DNA of 38,564 nucleotides from an uncultured bacterium (GCA_913009575.1 CAJVWH010000005.1:1-38564); one strand, 5' to 3'; shown: positions 1 through 8,924, numbered from the stretch's first letter. Numbers and translations are program-made. The notes: generated from the letters alone by a model not told the origin.

Positions 1-186
1 TGTGATGAGAAGAGGTAGGCATATGGGATATAGAAGTGGAAAGGGAGAGAAGAGGAGGGATGGAAGGAGTTAAGAGGGATAGAAGAGTTGAATTTGGATG
101 TAATATGTTTTTTTTTTTTTCAAGCAGAAGACGGCATACGAGATATATCAGTGTGACTGGAGTTCAGACGTGTGCTCTTCCGATCT
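1..186. other. Illumina P7/index adapter contamination plus junk and poly-T; not genomic
   Basis: 121-144 caagcagaagacggcatacgagat (P7), index-like atatcagt, then 153-186 gtgactggagttcagacgtgtgctcttccgatct; preceded by a T homopolymer and low-complexity sequence. Confidence 0.98.
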
Positions 187-854
187 CTCTTTATAATTCC
201 GTTGTCGCTGAAATAAAACCCGGTTCATATTTTATGAAAGTTTGTAAGCGTCTTGACGGACCAAAATATGTAGATTGTGATCAGTCCGACGCGCCGTTCA
301 GTATTGTGGCGGCAAAAACAACAACGACATTAAGCGCGATCTCGGGTGTTCAGCCGGCTTCATACATCGCTTTTAAGGGGCAAAAAAATATCCCTTTTAC
401 TGCCGTAAATCTTAGCGCATCAGGAGGTGATGCCGTTATTAGTTCCCTAACTGTTGAAAGAACGGGGTTCGCCAACGACGCCGCTTTCGCAAGGGTCGCG
501 GTTTTAGATGAGGGTGGCAATATATTAGGTTCCGGTTTGTTAGGCACAAACCATCAATCTGTGATTGTTTCTCCGCTATACATTGAAGATGGCCAGACAA
601 AGAAAATAACTATTGCCGCTGATAGATCAACGGTGAATGGTTATGGGGGTCAAGTTGCCTATTTTAGTCTTATGGGGATAAATTCAAGCGCCGATGTTAT
701 TAAGGGACTGCCTATCACCGGCGCGGGCCATACAATCAGTGATGCGGGTGTTGGTGAAGTTGGATATTTTTCTCGGATTGACCAAATGGCGAATGTTTTA
801 CAATCCGCGAAGGGGCTTCTTGAAAAAATGCTTGAGACCCTGAAGAATTGGTAA
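187..854 (+). CDS. C-terminal fragment of a probable extracellular/surface protein (5' end lost at adapter junction)
   Basis: Open frame continues from adapter to stop at 854; only ~222 C-terminal residues are genomic. Confidence 0.6.
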
Positions 855-927
855 AATTTTAAAGTCATAATCTCAAACCCAAAGGAATCCCTTGCGGTGT
901 GGAAGTAGGTTTGTCTTTTATTAAAAA

Positions 928-2046
928 ATGCGTTTCAAGAAAATATTTTTTGTACTTTTGATGGCGGGATTTTTGGCGGTTCCCGCTTTTGGTTTTGCCT
1001 CCGCGCCGCCGGCCATTACTTTATTCCACGGAGAAGAATGCCCGCACTGCCGCGCGGAGCGCGCCTTTTTGGGGGATTTGAAAAAAGAGATGCCAAACTT
1101 GAAGATCACGGAATATGAAGTTTGGCATAATGAAAAAAACAGAGAATTGTTTTTGAAAACGGCGAAAGAATTGGACATAAAAAGATTGGGCGTTCCGCTC
1201 ACGATAATCGGGGATAAATATTTAATCGGTTTTGACAAGCCGAAAAATTCAGGAAAAGAAATCCGCCAAATGCTCAAAAATTTGGAAGTCCAACCGTCAA
1301 ACGAAATTTCACATCCGCTTTTCGGAAAAATCAATATCAAAGATCTTTCGTTGCCGTTTTTGGCGGTTGTCTTGGGGACACTGGACGGTTTCAACCCCTG
1401 TTCAATGTGGGCGCTACTCGTCCTTTTGACTCTAGTAATCGCCACCGGTTCCCGCAAAAAAGTGTGGCTCGTGGGCGGCGTTTTCATACTCACTTCCGCG
1501 ATTTCCTATTTTCTTTTTATGGCTGCGTGGCTGAACGCTTTTATATTTATGGGTTATTTTTCTTTCGTCCAAATCGCGGTCGGCTTGGCGGCGATTATCG
1601 CCGGAATTTTTTCCATAAGGGAATTTTACAAGTTCAAGCCGAATGTTTGCGAAATTTCCACGCCGGAACAGCAGCAAAAATTAAGCGAGAGAATCAAAAA
1701 AGTTTTGCGTTCGGCCTCCTTGCCAATGATGCTGTTGGGCGTGGCGGCCATTGCCTTTTCCGTTAACCTTATTGAATTGCTTTGTTCCCTTGGAATCCCC
1801 GTCGTCTTCACGAAAACACTTGCCATGCATCATTTGGCGGTGTGGAAGTATTATGGATACATCGGATTTTATGATTTTTTCTACATGCTGGACGATATTA
1901 TTATCGTCGTGATAGCGGGTTTTTCAATGAAATTTTTTCATCTTAATTCCAAATATTCCCGCTGGTCCCGCCTCGTCGCCGGGATCTTGATGCTCATTCT
2001 CGGAGCCATTTTTCTCCTCAAGCCCGAGATTCTTATGTTTGGGTAA
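928..2046 (+). CDS. Thioredoxin-like domain (CPHC) fused to CcdA/DsbD-like transmembrane domain
   Basis: Signal/TM N-terminus, HGEECPHCRAE motif, then six or so TM segments with DGFNPC and ELLCSLGIPV cysteines typical of CcdA. Confidence 0.85.
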   Translation: MRFKKIFFVLLMAGFLAVPAFGFASAPPAITLFHGEECPHCRAERAFLGDLKKEMPNLKITEYEVWHNEKNRELFLKTAKELDIKRLGVPLTIIGDKYLIGFDKPKNSGKEIRQMLKNLEVQPSNEISHPLFGKINIKDLSLPFLAVVLGTLDGFNPCSMWALLVLLTLVIATGSRKKVWLVGGVFILTSAISYFLFMAAWLNAFIFMGYFSFVQIAVGLAAIIAGIFSIREFYKFKPNVCEISTPEQQQKLSERIKKVLRSASLPMMLLGVAAIAFSVNLIELLCSLGIPVVFTKTLAMHHLAVWKYYGYIGFYDFFYMLDDIIIVVIAGFSMKFFHLNSKYSRWSRLVAGILMLILGAIFLLKPEILMFG

Positions 2047-2090
2047 ATTTTCGGCTTTACATTTTTTTTAATTCAATTACAATAATTAGC

Positions 2091-2309
2091 ATGAAAAGAC
2101 AATTTACGGCAATTTATAAAAAAAGCGGAAGGTGGTATATTGGCTGGATAGAAGAAATCCCTGGCGTGAATACGCAGGGCAAGACCTTGAAAGAAGCAAA
2201 AGAAAATTTGAAAGAAGCGCTGTTTTTAATTCTTGAAACCAACCGCTTGATGAATAAACCGAGAGGCAGGCAAAGAATTATAAGGGAGCCATTAATCCTT
2301 GCCGTTTAA
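2091..2309 (+). CDS. hicB: HicB-family antitoxin
   Basis: FTAIYKKSGRWYIGWIEEIPGVNTQGKTLKEAKENLKEAL HicB-like fold signature; adjacent to HicA. Confidence 0.85.
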   Translation: MKRQFTAIYKKSGRWYIGWIEEIPGVNTQGKTLKEAKENLKEALFLILETNRLMNKPRGRQRIIREPLILAV

Positions 2310-2503
2310 TGAAAAGAGTTGATTTAATCAGGCATCTTGCAAAAGAGGGTTGTATCTTTGTTCGGGAAGGCGCCAATCACAGCGTCTTTTTTAATCCAAT
2401 AATGCGAAGGTCGTCAACAATTCCTCGGCATAATGAAATTGATAAGTTTTTGGCAAGAAAAATCTGCCGCGACCTCGGAATAGTAGAAATTAAAGGTTCT
2501 TAA
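2309..2503 (+). CDS. hicA: HicA-family mRNA interferase toxin
   Basis: MKRVDLIRHLAKEGC..REGANHSVFFNP..RRSSTIPRHNEI..ARKICRDLGI; catalytic His context present. Confidence 0.9.
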   Translation: MKRVDLIRHLAKEGCIFVREGANHSVFFNPIMRRSSTIPRHNEIDKFLARKICRDLGIVEIKGS

Positions 2504-2505
2504 TC

Positions 2506-2541
2506 TTCTTCCTCAAGCCCGAACTGCTGATGCTTGGGTAA
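2506..2541 (+). pseudogene. Remnant of 3' end of Trx-CcdA-like gene (tail copy B)
   Basis: ttc ttc ctc aag ccc gaa ctg ctg atg ctt ggg taa = FFLKPELLMLG*, matching the C-terminus of the 928-2046 gene (FLLKPEILMFG*). Confidence 0.7.
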
Positions 2542-2651
2542 AAATTTATTTTAATTCTAAAATTTTTCCAAAGTTAACATTAAACTTTTACTTATCCACA
2601 AATTTTAGTTTGCAGAAATAATTTTACCGGGGTAAAATTGATAATTGAAAC

Positions 2652-2711
2652 GCAAAATACTGAAAATTAAAAAAGGAGGTGATGAATTAAATATTTTAAA
2701 AAGTATTTTGC
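2652..2711 (+). promoter_or_regulatory. Stem-loop presenting a perfect anti-SD complement
   Basis: gcaaaatact (2652-2661) / agtattttgc (2702-2711) inverted repeat enclosing aaaaaaggaggtgatgaattaa. Confidence 0.45.
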
Positions 2712-2754
2712 AATTTTGTTCTTTGAGAAATAAAATAAAAAACTAGGAGGAAAA

Positions 2755-3753
2755 ATGAAACGTTCATCTAGAAAAACTTTATTTGCGCTCACTGTTATTA
2801 CTGTTATAGTTTTGCTATTGGTGATAACAAGTACAAGTTCATTGGCAACAAAATTGCCTTTTCTTGAGGATGGGAAGCTTTACAAATCTCGTGTGGGAGA
2901 CCCCACCAGCTTGTCAAGGGCAGAAATTGCTTCCAATGTATGGAAAGTGCTTGATTATGACCAAGAGATAAATATGCTCCTTTATATTACCAAACCGAAA
3001 GAATGGGGACGTGTTGATGGAAATCTTTGGTTGCTGGATACCACGAATTGGACAGACAAGGAAGTCGCGACCGGCGTGATCGGCGCTCAGTTGTCTCCAG
3101 GCGGAGATATGATTGTAATTTGGAACAAAGACCATGAAATATGGCTTATTTCTGCGGACGGAATACCCGAGGAGAAAATTGGCATTCATGGGGCGGCGCC
3201 AATTTTTTCTCATGACGGCAGATATATCGCTTACGAAAAACTGCCAGATTCTTCTTTTGACGGCGCAGAACAAAGTTTGTTTGAATTTGCTCAGGGAATA
3301 GCGATATATGATTTGATGACCGGGCAAGAGATGGTATTAACGCAAGCAGAGCATGGGGAAGATTTTGCGCCTGTTGGCTTTTCGCAAGGTATGAAAAGGA
3401 TTTACTTCAATTCCACAAGAGGAGGGATCGCATCTCTATGGTCTGTCAATCTAGATGGTTCGGATTTAAGACAAGAGACTAATAGCGGTTTTGGAGTGAA
3501 AGCAAAAGGCAGACCGATACCAGTGTTAAGTCAAAACGCGATTTGGTCATCTAACAAAAAAATAGCCGTCTCGTCTATCGGAACGGCAAAAGAAATATGG
3601 ATATTTCATTTTGGAGATAGCGGCGAGTTAAGGAATGCTAAACTTTTAACAGGCGGGGAATCTCCTGAATGGTTGATTAAAGACAAAAGGATTGCTTTCC
3701 GTGTAATTTATAACGGCAAAAGCAAGTGGCAAACGATGGATATTCAACAATAA
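2755..3753 (+). CDS. TolB/PD40-like beta-propeller secreted or membrane-anchored protein
   Basis: N-terminal TM/signal, repeated LSPGGDM / FSHDGRYIAYE / WSVNLDGSDLRQET blades; SD aggagg upstream. Confidence 0.7.
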   Translation: MKRSSRKTLFALTVITVIVLLLVITSTSSLATKLPFLEDGKLYKSRVGDPTSLSRAEIASNVWKVLDYDQEINMLLYITKPKEWGRVDGNLWLLDTTNWTDKEVATGVIGAQLSPGGDMIVIWNKDHEIWLISADGIPEEKIGIHGAAPIFSHDGRYIAYEKLPDSSFDGAEQSLFEFAQGIAIYDLMTGQEMVLTQAEHGEDFAPVGFSQGMKRIYFNSTRGGIASLWSVNLDGSDLRQETNSGFGVKAKGRPIPVLSQNAIWSSNKKIAVSSIGTAKEIWIFHFGDSGELRNAKLLTGGESPEWLIKDKRIAFRVIYNGKSKWQTMDIQQ

Positions 3754-3780
3754 GCCAAATAACAAAGAAGGAGGATGTAA

Positions 3781-4374
3781 ATGAAAAAGACAAAGATCTT
3801 TTTAGTTTTTGTTTTTCTGTTGATGATGCCGGTGCTTTCTCTAAATAATGCCAATGCCACTACACTATATCGCCTTCCGCTAGCCTCAAATCCTGGTTAC
3901 AATGCTTGGTTTGACCACAATGCATCCGTGGGTTCCGAGTTGCGCTATGATTGCGTAACAAATTTTAGTTACGACAATCATCATGGCACTGATTTTGCTG
4001 CAAGTTTTGGCACCTCTATTTATTCGGGTGCAGCAGGATCACTCTATTACAGAGTTGATAACTGCCCTGACGGTTCGCAACCATCATGCGGAAGTTATTA
4101 TGGCAACCATGTTCGTTTGTGGCATGCTGATGGTCGAGTAACTATCTACGCGCATATGAGGCAATGGACACCAATCTGGTATCAGAGTGTATTATGCGGC
4201 GTATACATTGGACAATCCGGAAATTCGGGGCAGTCATCAGGCCCCCATCTTCATTTTGAGTTATGGCAGAATACTGGAATAGGAACACGGCTAGATTTTT
4301 TTGGAGGGAATTGTAATTCTCCTAGTTATTGGGTTAATCAAAATGGTGGTTGGCCCACCACTCAATGTCAATAA
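3781..4374 (+). CDS. Secreted M23 (LytM) family peptidase
   Basis: Signal peptide, HHGTDFAA and SGPHLHFELW zinc-site motifs; SD aaggagg upstream. Confidence 0.92.
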   Translation: MKKTKIFLVFVFLLMMPVLSLNNANATTLYRLPLASNPGYNAWFDHNASVGSELRYDCVTNFSYDNHHGTDFAASFGTSIYSGAAGSLYYRVDNCPDGSQPSCGSYYGNHVRLWHADGRVTIYAHMRQWTPIWYQSVLCGVYIGQSGNSGQSSGPHLHFELWQNTGIGTRLDFFGGNCNSPSYWVNQNGGWPTTQCQ

Positions 4375-4400
4375 AGATTTTAAAAACAATTAAAATCTCA

Positions 4401-4434
4401 AAGGCGGGTTGAAATATATCAACTCGCCTTTTCT
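4401..4434 (+). terminator. Intrinsic terminator
   Basis: aaggcgggttga-aatata-tcaactcgcctt stem (one G-U pair) followed by ttctt. Confidence 0.8.
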
Positions 4435-4507
4435 TATCGCTGGCATCCTGATGCTCGTTCTCGGAGCCGTTTTTCTCCTTAAGCCGGAACTGCTGATGTT
4501 TGGGTAG
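4433..4507 (+). pseudogene. Remnant of 3' end of Trx-CcdA-like gene (tail copy C)
   Basis: Translates LIAGILMLVLGAVFLLKPELLMFG* versus LVAGILMLILGAIFLLKPEILMFG* at 1972-2046; roughly 80% nucleotide identity by eye over 75 nt. Confidence 0.85.
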
Positions 4508-4552
4508 GCTTGCCTTGACTCTTATTTTTTGAATTGATAAGATAAGAGCATT

Positions 4553-4798
4553 ATGAATGCCCTTACCATTCCCAAAAAATTAATAAAGAATGACGATTTA
4601 GTGATTATTCCTCGCAGAGAATACGAGAAGTTTTTGCGTATTTTTAAGATGATCCCAAAAAGCCAATGGTGGTTTTGGAGCAAGGAATGGCAGGCAAAAG
4701 AAATGGAGGCGGAAAAAGATATCAAATCAAAGAAATTAAGCGGACCCTACAAAGCAGCCAAAGATTTAAAAATGGCTTTGGATAATTTGAAAAGATAA
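4553..4798 (+). CDS. Putative antitoxin of type II TA pair
   Basis: Short ORF with VIIPRREYEKFLR N-terminus directly upstream of a RelE/ParE-like toxin. Confidence 0.6.
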   Translation: MNALTIPKKLIKNDDLVIIPRREYEKFLRIFKMIPKSQWWFWSKEWQAKEMEAEKDIKSKKLSGPYKAAKDLKMALDNLKR

Positions 4799-4804
4799 AT
4801 CAAT

Positions 4805-5062
4805 ATGCGGCTCTTTTTCACTAAGTCTTTTGAAAGAGATTATAAAAAACTCCCTACAAAAATCCAAAAGCAATTAGATAAACAACTTACTTTTCTCTTA
4901 ACAAACTCTAAATATCCATCATTGCGTATAAAAAAGATGGAGGGATATTTTGATATTTTAGAGGGTCGTATTAGCAAGAATTATCGGTTTACTTTTCAAA
5001 TTAAGAAAGAGGCATATTATATCCACCGCGCCGGCACTCATAAAATACTTAACAATCCTTGA
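4805..5062 (+). CDS. RelE/ParE-superfamily toxin
   Basis: FFTKSFERDYKKLPTKIQKQLDKQL...LRIKKMEGYFDILEGRISKNYRFTFQI. Confidence 0.8.
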   Translation: MRLFFTKSFERDYKKLPTKIQKQLDKQLTFLLTNSKYPSLRIKKMEGYFDILEGRISKNYRFTFQIKKEAYYIHRAGTHKILNNP

Positions 5063-5064
5063 GA

Positions 5065-5093
5065 TTGACATAAATCGGCTCATTTGTTAGGAT
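5065..5093 (+). promoter_or_regulatory. Candidate sigma70-type promoter of ribosomal protein cluster
   Basis: TTGACA (5065-5070), 17-nt spacer, TGt-TAGGAT (5088-5093). Confidence 0.6.
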
Positions 5094-5127
5094 ATTCAAT
5101 ATGCCCAAGAGGGTATTTTAATTTGTT

Positions 5128-5568
5128 ATGGCTTTATTTGACGTTTTTAAAAAGAAAAAAGAGACGGCCCGTTTTGAAAGAAAACAGAAAGAAAAAGTTG
5201 AATCAAAAAAAGGACCGCAAGAAGAAGAAAAAAAAACAAAGGACTTGAAAGAGGCCGCTGATTTCGTGGCGCCGGTGAAAAAATCAAAACCCGAAGGGTA
5301 TGCCGCCAAGGTTTTAATCGGTCCCCACATCACCGAAAAATCAACTGATTTGGGCAAGCAAGGCACATATGTTTTCAAGATTAAGTCCTTGGCTAATAAA
5401 GTGATGGTAAAACAGGCGATTAAGGAGGCATATGGAGTGAGGCCAAAAAAGGTTAACATTAGTTTTTCTCCCGCAAAAACAAGGTTTATCCGCGGAAAAC
5501 ACGGAACAAAATCAGGGTTCAAAAAAGCCATGGTTTATTTGAAAAAAGGAGACAAAATAGAGATATAA
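5128..5568 (+). CDS. rplW: 50S ribosomal protein L23 with charged N-terminal extension
   Basis: LIGPHITEKSTDLGKQGTYVFKI...KQAIKEAYGVRPKKVN; about 50-aa Lys/Glu-rich N-terminal region. Confidence 0.92.
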   Translation: MALFDVFKKKKETARFERKQKEKVESKKGPQEEEKKTKDLKEAADFVAPVKKSKPEGYAAKVLIGPHITEKSTDLGKQGTYVFKIKSLANKVMVKQAIKEAYGVRPKKVNISFSPAKTRFIRGKHGTKSGFKKAMVYLKKGDKIEI

Positions 5569-5570
5569 TT

Positions 5571-6428
5571 ATGAAGCGCTACAAGCCGACAACTCCATCA
5601 AGAAGGCATATGACGGGCATAAACTATCGGGATGTTTTGACTTATCCCGCCGGGAGGTGTAAGTCAAAGCCGGAAAAATCTTTAACAAAGGGATTTAAGC
5701 GAGCGAAAGGAAGAAATTCTGCCGGCAGGATTACGGTTCGGCATAAAGGAGGGGGATCGAAAAGATTATACAGACAAATTAGTTTTAAATATGACAAGCG
5801 GGATGTTCCGGCAACCATTAAAACCATTGAGTATGATCCGAACAGAAGCGGATTTATTGCACTTGTTGTTTATGCCGACGGAGAAAAAAGGTATGTTCTC
5901 GCGCCGGGAAGAGTTAAGGTCGGCGATAAAATTATTTCTTCGGAAAAAGCGGAAGTGAAGGAAGGAAACAGTCTTCCGCTCAGTAAGATTCCCGTCGGGT
6001 CTTTTGTCTATAATATAGAGTTGAAGCCGGATGGAGGAGCAAAGATTGGAAGATCTGCGGGAAATTACGCGGAGATAATCGCCCATGACAAGAATTACGC
6101 ACTCCTTAAACTTCCTTCGGGTGAAACGAGAAAAGTTCTTGAAAAGGCGTGGGCAAGCATCGGACAGGTTTCAAACGAAGAATATCGCTTGATAACGATT
6201 GGCAAGGCGGGACGCTCAAGGTGGATGGGGAAAAGGCCGACAGTGCGCGGTTCGGCGATGAATCCCGTTGATCATCCTTTTGGGGGAGGTGAAGGAAAGG
6301 CCGGAGCCGGAATGAGAAGGCCGAAAAATAAATGGGGAAAAGGAGTGAGGGGCGTAAAAACGCGCAAGAAGAAAAAGTATTCAAATGTTTTTATTGTAAG
6401 CAGAAGGAAAAAGAAGAAGAAAAAATAA
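5571..6428 (+). CDS. rplB: 50S ribosomal protein L2
   Basis: [42 protein letters not shown]. Confidence 0.98.
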   Translation: MKRYKPTTPSRRHMTGINYRDVLTYPAGRCKSKPEKSLTKGFKRAKGRNSAGRITVRHKGGGSKRLYRQISFKYDKRDVPATIKTIEYDPNRSGFIALVVYADGEKRYVLAPGRVKVGDKIISSEKAEVKEGNSLPLSKIPVGSFVYNIELKPDGGAKIGRSAGNYAEIIAHDKNYALLKLPSGETRKVLEKAWASIGQVSNEEYRLITIGKAGRSRWMGKRPTVRGSAMNPVDHPFGGGEGKAGAGMRRPKNKWGKGVRGVKTRKKKKYSNVFIVSRRKKKKKK

Positions 6429-6429
6429 T

Positions 6430-6753
6430 ATGGCTAGAAGCATTAAAAAAGGTCCATATGTGGACGAAAAATTATTAAAGAAAATCAGCAAGATAAAAGC
6501 GGAAGACAATGCGGTTATTAAGACATGGGCGAGAGGTTCGCAAATATCGCCGGAAATGGTCGGATACACGTTTGGTGTGCATAACGGCAAAGATTTTATA
6601 CCGGTGAAAATTACCGAAGATATGGTCGGGCACCGCTTGGGTGAGTTCAGTTTCACCAGAAAATTTACGAGACACGGAGGGAAGATACAAAAAGAAATTG
6701 AACAAAAGAAAAAGGACACAGAGATAGCGGCCGCCAAGGCGGCAAAGAAGTAA
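6430..6753 (+). CDS. rpsS: 30S ribosomal protein S19
   Basis: [19 protein letters not shown]...[48 protein letters not shown]. Confidence 0.97.
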   Translation: MARSIKKGPYVDEKLLKKISKIKAEDNAVIKTWARGSQISPEMVGYTFGVHNGKDFIPVKITEDMVGHRLGEFSFTRKFTRHGGKIQKEIEQKKKDTEIAAAKAAKK

Positions 6754-6794
6754 ATAAGCAAAACGAGTAACAAGTAATGGGATAAATTGGTAAT

Positions 6795-7142
6795 ATGGTG
6801 GAAATTAAGGCAAAATTGAGTTATTACAGAGTGGCGCCGCGCAAAGTTCGTCTTGTGGCTGATTTGATTCGCGGGAAAAAAGCCGATGAGGCTTTGGCGC
6901 AGTTATCTTTCATTGGCAAAAGGTCAGCTCCGGATATTGCCAAGCTGTTGAAGTCGGCGATTAGTAACGCTAAAAACAATTACAAGGTTGATACGGAAGC
7001 CGTTGATTTATATATTAAAGAAATTAAAGTTGATGGAGGTCCGTCGTATAAAAGATATAGGCCGGTATGGCGGGGGATGGCGCATCCTTTCAGAAGAAGA
7101 ACATCCCATATTTCCATTGTTTTAGGAGAAAAGAAAAAATAA
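6795..7142 (+). CDS. rplV: 50S ribosomal protein L22
   Basis: YYRVAPRKVRLVADLIRGKKADEAL...SHISIVL. Confidence 0.97.
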   Translation: MVEIKAKLSYYRVAPRKVRLVADLIRGKKADEALAQLSFIGKRSAPDIAKLLKSAISNAKNNYKVDTEAVDLYIKEIKVDGGPSYKRYRPVWRGMAHPFRRRTSHISIVLGEKKK

Positions 7143-7146
7143 TTTT

Positions 7147-7797
7147 ATGAGTAAGACAGTTCATCCATACGCATTTAGAATAGGAGTAATTCGGGGCTGG
7201 AAGTCACGCTGGTTTAATGTTAAAAAATACAGACACTTTTTAAAAACAGATGTTTTAATCAGAGAATGGCTTGAAAAGAAATTAAGAGGAATGTATATTG
7301 AATCAATTGATATGGAAAGATCGCCTAATATTTTCCATTTAATTATCAAAACATCAAGGCCGGGATTATTGATAGGACGTAAGGGTGAGGGCTCTGAAAA
7401 GTTAAAGTCTGAGATAAAAAAGAAACTTGAGAAAATCAAAGCGGAGATTCCAAGAGAAATAAAATTGACGGTTGAAGAGGTGCGCTCACCTGAGATGCGC
7501 GCTAAAATTGTTTCTCAAATGGTTGCCGAAAATCTTGAAAAAAGAATGCCTTTCAGACGTATTATGAAACAAATGATGGAAAAAGTTATGGCGAATAAAG
7601 AAGTTGAAGGCGCAAAAATAGCTTTGTCTGGCAGATTGGGGGGAACGGAAATGAGCAGAAGAGAATGGTTGAAAAAGGGTAGAATTCCCTTGCAGACATT
7701 GCGTGCAAATGTTGATTTTGCGCGTGAACGCGCTCATTTGCCGTATGGCGATATTGGAATAAAAGTTTGGATTTATAGGGGTGAATTATTAAAATAA
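7147..7797 (+). CDS. rpsC: 30S ribosomal protein S3
   Basis: [21 protein letters not shown] domain [26 protein letters not shown]. Confidence 0.97.
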   Translation: MSKTVHPYAFRIGVIRGWKSRWFNVKKYRHFLKTDVLIREWLEKKLRGMYIESIDMERSPNIFHLIIKTSRPGLLIGRKGEGSEKLKSEIKKKLEKIKAEIPREIKLTVEEVRSPEMRAKIVSQMVAENLEKRMPFRRIMKQMMEKVMANKEVEGAKIALSGRLGGTEMSRREWLKKGRIPLQTLRANVDFARERAHLPYGDIGIKVWIYRGELLK

Positions 7798-7798
7798 A

Positions 7799-8218
7799 AT
7801 GGCATTATTTCCCAAAAAAGTAAAATTCAGAAAGTGGCAGAAAACAAGAAGAAACCCTAAAAAGAAACAAATTGCCACACGAGGAGCAACCCTTGCCTTT
7901 GGTTCTTTTGGGTTAAAATCCTGCGAACCGAAATGGATTAAGGCAAATCAAATTGAGGCGGCGCGGCGCGCAATGTCGCGCTTCGCGCAAAAGACGGGAA
8001 AAATATGGATACGTGTTTTTCCTGATAGGCCGATAACCGCCAAACCTGCGGAAGTTAAAATGGGAAAAGGTAAGGGTGATCCGGTTGGTTATGTCGCTCC
8101 GGTAAGGACGGGAACCATTATTTTTGAAGTTGACGGAATGGCTGAAGACGCGGCGCGTGAGGCATTGCGCAAAGCTGGTGCGAAATTGCCGTTAAAAACT
8201 AAGATTATAAGCCGATAA
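7799..8218 (+). CDS. rplP: 50S ribosomal protein L16
   Basis: [68 protein letters not shown]. Confidence 0.97.
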   Translation: MALFPKKVKFRKWQKTRRNPKKKQIATRGATLAFGSFGLKSCEPKWIKANQIEAARRAMSRFAQKTGKIWIRVFPDRPITAKPAEVKMGKGKGDPVGYVAPVRTGTIIFEVDGMAEDAAREALRKAGAKLPLKTKIISR

Positions 8219-8223
8219 ATATT

Positions 8224-8457
8224 ATGCCAAAAAAGAAATTAAAAGGAGAAGTGGTTTCTGACGCGATGAACAAGACCGTCGTGGTTTTGGTTAATCGTTA
8301 TACTAAACATCCAAAATATAAAAAATATGTCCGCACCGGCAAAAAATATAAAGCACATGATGAAAAGAATGAATACAAGAAAGGGAACAAAGTCGTTATT
8401 GAAGAATGCAGGCCGATTTCAAAAGACAAACATTTCAGAATTATTAATGAATCCTGA
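8224..8457 (+). CDS. rpsQ: 30S ribosomal protein S17
   Basis: LKGEVVSDAMNKTVVVLVNRYTKHPKYKKYVRTGKKYKAHDEKNEYKKGNKVVIEECRPISKDKHFRI. Confidence 0.95.
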   Translation: MPKKKLKGEVVSDAMNKTVVVLVNRYTKHPKYKKYVRTGKKYKAHDEKNEYKKGNKVVIEECRPISKDKHFRIINES

Positions 8458-8526
8458 TTGATGTAATTGAAATTTATTTAGAATAATTGGAACAAGCGAA
8501 GCAATAGAACAAGCAGAATATTTACC

Positions 8527-8898
8527 ATGATTCAAACAGAAACAAAACTTAACGTGGCGGATAATAGCGGAGCGAAAATCGTTCAAGTTATTAAAGTATT
8601 GGGAGGGAGCCGGAGGCGCTATGCGCGCATCGGCGACCTTGTCGTTATTTCGGTAAAATCAGCCGAACCGAGAAAAATTGTGAAGAAGAAGGAGGTGCTC
8701 CATGCCCTGGTTGTGAGACAAAGGCAGCCTTTCAGGAGAAAAGACGGTTCCTATATCCGTTTTGACGAGAACGCCGCAGTCATTATTGAAAAAGGCAAAA
8801 AAGAACCCAAGGGCGGAAGAATTTTCGGACCCATCCCTCGCGAGATTCAAGAAAAAGGTTATAGTAAAATAATTTCGTTGGCGCCGGAGGTGGTTTAG
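8527..8898 (+). CDS. rplN: 50S ribosomal protein L14
   Basis: [37 protein letters not shown]. Confidence 0.98.
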   Translation: MIQTETKLNVADNSGAKIVQVIKVLGGSRRRYARIGDLVVISVKSAEPRKIVKKKEVLHALVVRQRQPFRRKDGSYIRFDENAAVIIEKGKKEPKGGRIFGPIPREIQEKGYSKIISLAPEVV

Positions 8899-8924
8899 AA
8901 AAATAAGGAGTAAGTAAAATTGGC

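Noticed and set aside
921-1493. 190-aa minus-strand ORF opposite the Trx-CcdA gene
   Set aside because: Antisense shadow; plus-strand protein has clear motifs.
2592-2600. ttatccaca, matching a DnaA box consensus, in AT-rich intergenic DNA
   Set aside because: Only one box noticed and no dnaA/dnaN or box cluster nearby; insufficient to propose an origin.
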